NCBI RefSeq assembly: GCF_011250645.1
Contig: NZ_JAANNO010000001.1
Location: 332,658 to 396,657 of the forward strand
Source of the DNA: Motilibacter aurantiacus
Lineage (GTDB): Bacteria > Actinomycetota > Actinomycetes > Motilibacterales > Motilibacteraceae
DNA length: 64,000 nucleotides
Reading direction: 5' to 3'
Part shown: piece by piece, positions 18,224-24,984 of the stretch
Numbering within the stretch: position 1 is the first letter of the stretch
How the letters are laid out: every line of letters starts with the position of its first letter
Notes under the pieces: generated by a model
Told to the model about the DNA's origin: nothing
Databases searched by the model: none
The model's input: only the letters and a program-made list of their open reading frames with translations
Made by a program: the position numbers and the translations under genes

Positions 18224-19009
18224 ATGGACCTCGGCCTCACCGGCGCCCGCGCCGTCGTCACGGGCGGGAGCCGAGGCCTCGGCCTCGCGATCGCCGACAC
18301 CCTCGCCGCCGAGGGCGCCTCCGTCGCCCTGCTCGCGCGCGGAGCCCAGGGGCTCGAGCGCGCCCGGGAGCAGGTCGCCCGCCACGGGACGCAGGTGGTG
18401 ACGTACGCCGTCGACGTCACCGACAGCGCCGCGCTCGCCACGGCGGTCGACCGCGTCGCGGAGCAGCTGGGCGGGCTGGACAAGGTGGTCGGCAACGCGG
18501 GCGGCACGGTGGGCGGCAACCTGCTGGACAGCTCCACCGACGACTTCGCCGCCACGTTCGCCCTCAACACCGGCCACTCGGCCACGTTGGTGCGCGCCGC
18601 CCACCCGCACCTGCTCGCAGCGGGCGGTGGCTCGGTCGTCCTGGTGACGAGCGTCAACGGGAGCAAGGTCGCCCCGCGCACGACCTACAGCGTCGCGAAG
18701 GCCGCGGAGATCCAGCTGGCCAAGGCGATGGCCCAGGAGCTCGCCGCCGACCGGGTCCGGGTCAACGCGGTCAGCCCCGGCAGCATCTTCTTCGAGGGCG
18801 GCGGCTGGGACAGCTACCAGCAGGCCGACCCCGAGGGCTTCGAACGATTCCGGGAGCAGGAATTCCCCTTCGGTCGTCTGGGACGGCCGGAGGAGGTCGC
18901 CGACGTCGTGGCGTTCGTGCTGTCGGACCGCGCCGGCTGGGTCACGGGCGCCGACATCGTCGTGGACGGCGGGCAGGGACGGCCCAGCGCGCGCCGGTTC
19001 CGCGGCTAG
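18224..19009 (+). CDS. SDR-family oxidoreductase
   Basis: 261-aa classical SDR: TGGSRGLG (about residue 12), NAGGTVGG in the NNAG position, catalytic YxxxK as YSVAKAA, and a C-terminal GWVTGADIVVDGGQ typical of FabG-like enzymes. Substrate unknown. It is followed after 2 nt by the pentapeptide-repeat gene. Confidence 0.92.
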   Translation: MDLGLTGARAVVTGGSRGLGLAIADTLAAEGASVALLARGAQGLERAREQVARHGTQVVTYAVDVTDSAALATAVDRVAEQLGGLDKVVGNAGGTVGGNLLDSSTDDFAATFALNTGHSATLVRAAHPHLLAAGGGSVVLVTSVNGSKVAPRTTYSVAKAAEIQLAKAMAQELAADRVRVNAVSPGSIFFEGGGWDSYQQADPEGFERFREQEFPFGRLGRPEEVADVVAFVLSDRAGWVTGADIVVDGGQGRPSARRFRG

Positions 19010-19011
19010 CG

Positions 19012-19878
19012 ATGCCGGCGGGCGTCCAGGACGTACGAGACGGGCTGCGTGCCGACTGCAGCCGGTGCGCCGCCCTGTGCTGCGTGGGCCCGGCCTTCGC
19101 CGCGTCCAGCGACTTCGCGATCGACAAGCCGGCCGGCACCCCGTGCCCGAAGCTGCGCGCGGACAACCGCTGCGGCATCCACGACGGGCTGCGCGAGCGG
19201 GGCTTCCCGGGATGCGCGGTCTTCGACTGCTTCGGAGCCGGCCAGCACCTGGTGCAGGGCACGTTCGGCGGGCGGACGTGGCGCGACGGCCCCGGGACGG
19301 CACGCGAGATGTTCGCGGCGCTGCCGGCGATGCGCCAGCTGCACGAGTCGCGGTGGTACCTCACGGAGGCCCTCGAGCGGCTGCCGGCCGGCCCGCTGCG
19401 CGACGAGGCGGCGGGCGCCGACACCGCGGCCGCGGCACTCGCGGACGGCACCGCCGAGGCACTCGCGGACTTCGACGCGCGCGCCCACCGGCGGGCCGTC
19501 GGCGAGCTGCTCGGGCGGGTGAGCTCAGCGCTGCGGCAGGCGTCGGGCCACCGCGGCCGCGACCGGGCGAACGCGGACCTCGTCGGCGCCCGCCTGCGCG
19601 GGGCGGACCTGCGCGGTGCGAGCCTGCGCGGGGCGTACCTGCTCGGGGCCGATCTGCGGAACGCTGATTTGCGCTTCACCGATCTGCTCGGCGCCGATCT
19701 GCGGGGAGCCGACGTCAGAGGGACACGGCTCGACCAGAGCCTGTTCCTGACCCAGCCCCAGGTCGACGCGGCCCGGGGCGACGCCGCGACCCGGCTGCCG
19801 GCCGCGCTGCGGCGGCCGGCGCACTGGGGCGCGACCGGGGCCCCCTCACACCAGCCGTCGGTCCGCCGCCCACCGTGA
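19012..19878 (+). CDS. Cys-cluster plus pentapeptide-repeat protein
   Basis: 288 aa. The N-terminal part (residues about 14-75) is cysteine rich: CSRCAALCC, then CPKLRADNRCGIH and GCAVFDCFG. This pattern resembles the YkgJ-type zinc/iron-chelating domain. After an Ala-rich helical linker comes a run of pentapeptide repeats (about residues 185-240), A(D/N)LxG units such as GADLRGASLRGAYLLGADLR, which should form a short right-handed beta-helix. Role unknown. Its start is 2 nt after the SDR stop, and its 3' end overlaps that of the convergent response regulator by 33 bp. Confidence 0.85.
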   Translation: MPAGVQDVRDGLRADCSRCAALCCVGPAFAASSDFAIDKPAGTPCPKLRADNRCGIHDGLRERGFPGCAVFDCFGAGQHLVQGTFGGRTWRDGPGTAREMFAALPAMRQLHESRWYLTEALERLPAGPLRDEAAGADTAAAALADGTAEALADFDARAHRRAVGELLGRVSSALRQASGHRGRDRANADLVGARLRGADLRGASLRGAYLLGADLRNADLRFTDLLGADLRGADVRGTRLDQSLFLTQPQVDAARGDAATRLPAALRRPAHWGATGAPSHQPSVRRPP

Positions 19879-20544
19879 GAGCTCGTGCCGGTTCGACAGC
19901 TGCAGCTTGCGCAGCACCGCCGACACGTGGGTCTCCACCGTCTTGACGCTGATGAAGAGCTGCTTGGCGATCTCCTTGTACGCGTAGCCGCGGGCGATGA
20001 GCCGCAGCACCTCGCGCTCGCGCTGGGTGAGGCGGTCGAGGTCCTCGTCGGCCGACTCCACGGGCACGTCGGCGGTCGTGCCGCCCGCGGCGAAGGCGTC
20101 CAGCACGAACCCGGCCAGCCGCGGCGAGAACACCGCGTCGCCGTCGGCGACCCGCACCACCGCCTCGGTGAGCTCGCCCCCCGTGATCGACTTGGTGACG
20201 TAGCCGCGCGCCCCGCCCCGGATCACGCTGATGACGTCCTCCGGCGCGTCCGAGACCGACAGCGCCAGGAACCTGGTCTCCGGGATCCGCGACACCAGCC
20301 GGCGCAGCACCGTCACCCCGCCGCCACCGGGCAGGTGCACATCGAGCAGCACCACGTCGGGGCGCTGCGCCTCGACCACGGCGACCGCGGTGTCGACGTC
20401 GTCGGCCTCCCCGACGACCTGCAGCGGCTCACCCAGCTCGGCCCGCACCCCCGTCCGGAACATGCGGTGGTCGTCCACCAGCACGACGCGGACGGACCGC
20501 CCGGCCGCGGCGTCGGTGTCGGCGTACGCGCCCTGGCCTGTCAC
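19846..20544 (-). CDS. NarL/LuxR-family response regulator (LiaR-like)
   Basis: 232 aa. The receiver domain has VVLVDDHRMFRTGVR (acidic pocket), the phosphoacceptor D in DVVLLDVHLP (near residue 67), and K in YVTKS. The C-terminal LuxR HTH is seen as LTQREREVLRLIARGYAYKE ... VKTVETHVSAVLRKL. The start is the GTG at 20544, with AGGAGG about 7 nt upstream. Its start overlaps the kinase stop by 4 bp (GTGA), forming a two-component operon. With a PspC-containing kinase and the divergent LiaF-like gene, it probably controls an envelope-stress response. Confidence 0.95.
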   Translation of the reverse strand: MTGQGAYADTDAAAGRSVRVVLVDDHRMFRTGVRAELGEPLQVVGEADDVDTAVAVVEAQRPDVVLLDVHLPGGGGVTVLRRLVSRIPETRFLALSVSDAPEDVISVIRGGARGYVTKSITGGELTEAVVRVADGDAVFSPRLAGFVLDAFAAGGTTADVPVESADEDLDRLTQREREVLRLIARGYAYKEIAKQLFISVKTVETHVSAVLRKLQLSNRHELSRWAADRRLV

Positions 20545-21827
20545 TGCGTGCCTCCTGGGTTCTGGGCTTGCGGCTGCGGCGTCCGGGGCAGCTCGAGCTG
20601 CACCTCGGTCCCCTCGCCCGGCGCCGACGTGATGACCGCCCGCCCGCCGTGGCGTTCCATGCGCCCGAGGATGGACTGGCGGACGCCGAGCCGGTCCTCC
20701 GGCACGCCGTTGATGTCGAAGCCGGGACCCCGGTCCCGGACGAACACCTCGGCCCGGTCCGGCTCGACCTCGGAGAAGACGCTCACCGGCGCGCCGCCGC
20801 CGTGCTTGGCCGCGTTGAGCGCCGCCTCGCGCGTGGCCTGCAGCAGCGCGCGCAGCCCTTCGTCGAGCGGGGCGTCGCCGACCGACACGACCTCGATCTT
20901 GACCCCCTGGGTGTCCTCGACCTCGGCAACCGTGCGCTCCAGCTCCGGGGTGAACGTCGCCGACGTCTCCGCGACGGGGCGGTAGAGCCAGGCCCGAAGC
21001 TCGCGCTCCTGCGCCCGCGCCAGCGTCGCGACGGCCCGCGGGTCGTCGACGTGGCGCTGGATGAGCGTCAGCGTGTGCAGGACCGAGTCGTGCAGGTGCG
21101 CCGCGACCTCGGCCCGCTCCTGCTCCCGGATGCGCGCCGACCGCTCGGCACTGAGGTCGCGCGCCATGCGCAGCCAGTACGGCCCCGTCACCAGCGCGAC
21201 GCCGATCAGCACGATCCCGGCGGCGAGCAGCGACTGGCCGGTGACCCGCAGGTCGCCGGGGACCGTGAGCAGCGCGACCGAGCCGGCGACGAGCAGCGCC
21301 GCGCCCAGCCCGGTCCGGGCCAGGCCGATGCGGCGGTCGGTCGCCGTGCGCGCCCGCCAGCGCGCGCGCTGGGCCTCGTCGGCCTGCCACCAGACCAGCA
21401 CCACCCCGACGCCGACGACCACGACCGGCCAGACCGCCGAGCCGCCGACGCTGACCCACATCTGGGTGGAGAGCAGCAGCCCCAGCGCACCGCAGCCGGC
21501 GAGGGCCGCGAGCACCGCCGTCTCACGCCGGCGCCGCGTGGTGCCCTGTGCGGGGGCGTCGCCGGGCTCCGGAGCAAGCGGGGCCAGCCACCAGAAGGCG
21601 GCGTACGCCAGGAAGCCGGCGCCCTGGGCGAAGGCGAGGACGATGAAGGCCCCGCGCAGGATCCGGACGTCGATGCCCAGGTGGTTCGCCAGGCCGCGGG
21701 CGACGCCCGCGACGTACGAGCCCTGGCTGGCCCGGAACAGGCGCGGCGCGGGCCCGGGCAGCGGCGGCACCGGCCGCGGGGCGTCCGGGGCCGGGGCCAC
21801 CACCGGGGCGGCGTGTCGGGACAGCAT
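20541..21827 (-). CDS. PspC-domain sensor histidine kinase (LiaS/DesK-like)
   Basis: 428 aa. A Pro-rich leader is followed by a PspC domain (about 28-90: GSYVAGVARGLANHLGIDVR and an FWWLAPL end), further membrane helices (about 90-225), then a HisKA_3 dimerisation helix with the phosphorylatable H in HLHDSVLHTL (near residue 245). The HATPase region has GPGFD and GLG-type motifs (FVRDRGPGFD, SILGRMERHGG). Membrane-bound sensor. The PspC module suggests that it monitors the membrane or cell envelope directly. Confidence 0.95.
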   Translation of the reverse strand: MLSRHAAPVVAPAPDAPRPVPPLPGPAPRLFRASQGSYVAGVARGLANHLGIDVRILRGAFIVLAFAQGAGFLAYAAFWWLAPLAPEPGDAPAQGTTRRRRETAVLAALAGCGALGLLLSTQMWVSVGGSAVWPVVVVGVGVVLVWWQADEAQRARWRARTATDRRIGLARTGLGAALLVAGSVALLTVPGDLRVTGQSLLAAGIVLIGVALVTGPYWLRMARDLSAERSARIREQERAEVAAHLHDSVLHTLTLIQRHVDDPRAVATLARAQERELRAWLYRPVAETSATFTPELERTVAEVEDTQGVKIEVVSVGDAPLDEGLRALLQATREAALNAAKHGGGAPVSVFSEVEPDRAEVFVRDRGPGFDINGVPEDRLGVRQSILGRMERHGGRAVITSAPGEGTEVQLELPRTPQPQAQNPGGTQ

Positions 21828-21972
21828 CCGTCGATGGTCGCAGCCCCGCGGCGCGTTGACATCGGGGCAAGCCCTGGGGCCGACCCCGAGGAGCCGTCCC
21901 AGGGGCGGCCCAGGGTCGGGTCAGGGCTGTTCCCGATACCCGCGCGGGCGCCGCGTCGCCACGATGGGTCCC
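21828..21972. promoter_or_regulatory. divergent promoter region of the LiaFSR-like module
   Basis: 145 bp between the kinase start and the PspC/LiaF-like start. It must carry both promoters. No palindrome convincing enough to call an operator was found. Confidence 0.4.
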
Positions 21973-23310
21973 ATGAACGCCAGCGGCACCGACGAGACGA
22001 TCCGGTTCGACAAGCCCGGGCCCGGAGGAGCTGGAGACGGTACGCCGCCGCCACCTCCGCCCGGGCCGCCGCCGGGCTCCCCGCCGCCGGGGCCGCCCCC
22101 GGGCGGCTGGTGGTCCGGCGTCCCGGCCGTGCAGGCGCTGCGACGCAGCGCGACCGACCGCAAGGTCGCCGGCGTCTGCGGCGGGCTTGCCCGCACGCTC
22201 GGCGTCGACCCGCTGGTGCTGCGCATCTGCATCGTGGTCCTGACGATCTTCGGCGGCGCCGGCGCGCTGCTCTACGGCCTCGCCTGGCTGCTGCTGCCCG
22301 AGGAGGGCCAGTACGAGTCGCTGGGCGAGCGCGCGGCCCGCGGGCGGGGCGACGCCTCGCTCATCCTCCCGATCCTGGTGGTGGTCATGGGGCTCACCGT
22401 CTTCGGCGCCATCGGCGACGGCTCGGTCACAGCGGCCGTCGTGGTGACGCTCCTCGCCATCGGCGCCGTCGTCGCGCTGCGCGGCGACCGTCCGTGGGCG
22501 CCGGTGGCCGGCCCGGCGGCCCCGCCGCCGGCGTACCCCTCCCCGCCCCCGCCGATGGGGCCTGTCCATCCCGGGGCGGGCGGCCCGCCACCGGCCGCCG
22601 ACCCCTACGGGCGCACGGCCGGGACCGCCTACACGCCTCCCCCACCGGTGCCTCCCGTGCCGCCCGTCGCGCCGCCGCCCGCCGACCGGCCGAAGGAGAA
22701 GAACGGCCCGCTGGCCCTGCTGACGATCAGCACCGCAGCCGTGGTGGCCGGGCTGGTGCTGCTGGCCTGCCACGCCCTCGGCGAGGGGGCGGACGTGCCG
22801 CTGGTGCTCGGCAGCGCGCTGGCGGTGCTCGGCCTCGGCCTCGTGGTGGCTACGCGCTGGGGCCGCGCCGGAGGCGTGGTGCCGCTCGGGATCGTGCTGA
22901 TCGTGGGCCTGGTGCTCGACGGGGTCGCCGACAACCCGGTGCGCGGCGGCGTCGGCGACCGGACCTGGGCGCCCACGACGGTGGGGCTCGTTCAGGGCAA
23001 GGAGTACCGGCTCGGCGCCGGCAACGCCACGCTGGACCTGCGCGGCCTCGCGCTCGACGGGCAGCGGGTGAGCGTCGAGGCCAGCCTGGGGATTGGCGAG
23101 CTGGTCGTCCTCGTGCCCGCGGACGTCGCCCTGGAGATCGACGCCGACGTGAACGCGGTGGGCGACCTGCGCCTGCCGGACCGGCCCGACGACAGCGGCA
23201 CCGACCTGTCCGAGGACTTCACCGACCCCACGGGCGCCGTCAACGGCACGCTCGTCCTCGACCTCGACGTCAACGTCGGAAGCCTGGAGGTGCGCCGTGA
23301 GGCGTCATGA
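21973..23310 (+). CDS. PspC/LiaF-like membrane protein
   Basis: 445 aa, with an in-frame ATG at 21964 as alternative start. A Pro/Gly-rich leader (1-45) is followed by a PspC domain (about 55-115: DRKVAGVCGGLARTLGVDP, ending WLLLPEEG). Next come several hydrophobic segments split by a second Pro-rich linker (about 175-235). The C-terminal domain (about 330-445) has the repeating short beta-strand pattern GNATLDLRGL ... VEASLGIGELVVLVP of LiaF/YvqF C-terminal domains. Divergent to the PspC kinase/regulator pair, so it is probably the LiaF-like negative regulator or a target of that system. Confidence 0.88.
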   Translation: MNASGTDETIRFDKPGPGGAGDGTPPPPPPGPPPGSPPPGPPPGGWWSGVPAVQALRRSATDRKVAGVCGGLARTLGVDPLVLRICIVVLTIFGGAGALLYGLAWLLLPEEGQYESLGERAARGRGDASLILPILVVVMGLTVFGAIGDGSVTAAVVVTLLAIGAVVALRGDRPWAPVAGPAAPPPAYPSPPPPMGPVHPGAGGPPPAADPYGRTAGTAYTPPPPVPPVPPVAPPPADRPKEKNGPLALLTISTAAVVAGLVLLACHALGEGADVPLVLGSALAVLGLGLVVATRWGRAGGVVPLGIVLIVGLVLDGVADNPVRGGVGDRTWAPTTVGLVQGKEYRLGAGNATLDLRGLALDGQRVSVEASLGIGELVVLVPADVALEIDADVNAVGDLRLPDRPDDSGTDLSEDFTDPTGAVNGTLVLDLDVNVGSLEVRREAS

Positions 23311-23536
23311 CCTGGACCTCGCCGCCCTCGTGATGGGCGTCGTCTTCCTCGCGGTCGGCGTGACGTATGCCGCTGCCAGCCTGACCGACGAGGAGGTCCG
23401 CGCGAACGTCGTGGTCCCCGCCGCGATCGTCGGCCTCGGGCTGGCGGGCATCGCCGCCGCGATCCGGGCAGCGGTGCGGGCGATCCGCCCGGGAACGGCG
23501 GCTTCGGAGACGGAGCTCCCGCCGCGTACCGACTGA
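23297..23536 (+). CDS. small two-helix membrane protein
   Basis: 79 aa with hydrophobic stretches at about 8-28 and 38-62 and a charged tail. The GTG start lies 14 bp inside the end of the PspC/LiaF-like gene, so the two are translationally coupled. Function unknown; context suggests a membrane accessory of the envelope-stress module. Confidence 0.75.
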   Translation: MRRHDLDLAALVMGVVFLAVGVTYAAASLTDEEVRANVVVPAAIVGLGLAGIAAAIRAAVRAIRPGTAASETELPPRTD

Positions 23537-23614
23537 CCGGAGCGTCGTCACCCGAACGGTTGTCGTGTCACGGCGGGAACAGCGGCCCGGCGGCTGCAGC
23601 AGGACAGTTCTCCC

Positions 23615-23875
23615 ATGACTCCTGCAGCCCCCGGGCCGGAAGCGCCCGCTCTCCAGTCCGCGCTGGAGGCCATGGCCGCCCACATCGCGGCCGCCCGGCT
23701 GGAGCACGACCAGGCCCTCGCCGCGGCAGCCGCCGACGAGCGGCTCGGCCGGCGCGTGGAGCACCGCGCGCACCAGCGCCGCGCGGACCGGGCCGAGCTC
23801 CGGCTGAGCGTGTGGCTGCAGGCGTACGCGCTGCTCACCGAGGAGGGACCGGCCCGCCTCCCGCTCTCGGCCTGA
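23615..23875 (+). CDS. small helical hypothetical protein
   Basis: 86 aa, Ala/Arg/Glu-rich and probably all-helical (ALEAMAAHIAAARLEHDQAL ... RRADRAELRLSVWLQAYALL). No family recognised. Codon use fits a real gene and it fills the gap before the convergent GST gene. Moderate confidence because of its size and composition. Confidence 0.5.
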   Translation: MTPAAPGPEAPALQSALEAMAAHIAAARLEHDQALAAAAADERLGRRVEHRAHQRRADRAELRLSVWLQAYALLTEEGPARLPLSA

Positions 23876-23884
23876 CGGCGGGGC

Positions 23885-24832
23885 TCAGCCGAGGGCGTCG
23901 CGCCCGTGCGGCTCGGCCCACCCCGACAGGTCCGGCCCCTTGGGCACGATGAGCGTCGGGTTGATCGCCGCGTGCGTCGCGTAGTAGTGCCGCTTGATGT
24001 GGTCGAAGTCGACCGTCTCGCCGAACCCCGGCGTCTGGAACAGGTCCCGCGCGTACGCCCAGAGCACCGGCATCTCGGTGAGCTTGCTCCGGTTGCACTT
24101 GAAGTGGCCGTGGTACGCCGCGTCGAACCGCACCAGGGTGGTGAAGAGCCGGACGTCGGCCTCGGTGATGGCGTCCCCCACGAGGTAGCGCTGCGTCGAC
24201 AGCCGCTCCGAGAGCCAGTCCAGCCGCGCGAACAGCCGGTCGTAGGCCTTGTCGTAGGCCTCCTGGGTGGTGGCGAACCCGCAGCGGTAGACGCCGTTGT
24301 TGACGTCGCGGAACACCAGGTCGTTGACCTCGTCGATCTGCCCGCGCAACGCCTCGGGGTAGAGGTCCGGCGGCCCGGGCTTGTGGAACGCCTTCCACTC
24401 GGTGGAGAAGTCGAGCGTGATGCTGGGGTAGTCGTTGGTCGCGACCTGGCCGGTCCGCGTGTCCACGATCGCCGGCACGGTGGCCCGGCCGTCGAACTCG
24501 GGGTCGGTGGCCTTGTAGGCCTGCATGAGGAACTCGATCCCGAGCACCGGGTCGCGGCCGTCCTGGTCGAGGGTGAAGCGCCAGCCGCGCTCGTCGCGGA
24601 TCGGGTCGACGACCCCGAGCGAGATGACCTCCTCGAGCCCGAGCAGCCGCCGGACGATGAGCGCGCGGTGCGCCCAGGGGCAGGCGAGGCAGACCACGAG
24701 GCGGTAGCGCCCCGGCTCGACCGGCAGCCCGCTCGACCCGTCGGCGCTGAAGCGCTGGGTGAACCGGTTGGCCTGGCGCTGGAACTCGCCGGACGAACCG
24801 GTCTCCCGGGCGAACTGTGCTGTCGTTGTCAT
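23885..24832 (-). CDS. Xi-class glutathione transferase family / glutathionyl-hydroquinone reductase-like
   Basis: 315 aa. The thioredoxin-like N-terminal domain carries the catalytic CPWAHR motif with the nucleophile at C51, as in YqjG/PcpF enzymes that reduce S-glutathionyl-hydroquinones. It also has VPAIVD and a TNDYPSITLDF segment, and the all-alpha C-terminal domain has GDAITEADVRLFTTLVRFD. The start at the ATG at 24832 gives a full-length family member. Most actinobacteria make mycothiol rather than glutathione, so the physiological thiol may differ. Confidence 0.9.
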   Translation of the reverse strand: MTTTAQFARETGSSGEFQRQANRFTQRFSADGSSGLPVEPGRYRLVVCLACPWAHRALIVRRLLGLEEVISLGVVDPIRDERGWRFTLDQDGRDPVLGIEFLMQAYKATDPEFDGRATVPAIVDTRTGQVATNDYPSITLDFSTEWKAFHKPGPPDLYPEALRGQIDEVNDLVFRDVNNGVYRCGFATTQEAYDKAYDRLFARLDWLSERLSTQRYLVGDAITEADVRLFTTLVRFDAAYHGHFKCNRSKLTEMPVLWAYARDLFQTPGFGETVDFDHIKRHYYATHAAINPTLIVPKGPDLSGWAEPHGRDALG

Positions 24833-24898
24833 CCAGAGCACGCTACCCGCGCTCCTGCAACTCGACGCCTCGCCCGCCCCACTCGCCCTTGGCGCGAT

Positions 24899-24959
24899 CA
24901 TGCAGCCGTGGCGAGTGGTCCACAGCCCTTCGGCAGCGGACGGCTGCCACGGCTGCATG
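24899..24959. repeat. inverted repeat / dispersed palindromic element in MMPL-GST gap
   Basis: Two perfect 13-bp arms (24899-24911 and 24947-24959) separated by 35 nt lie between the MMPL stop (24985) and the GST start (24832). The left half continues into a sequence very like 9089-9120. It could terminate the MMPL transcript, but the similarity to the other intergenic site suggests a dispersed repeat family. Confidence 0.55.
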
Positions 24960-24984
24960 GCTCGCGCGAGCAGGGCAGGGCGGG

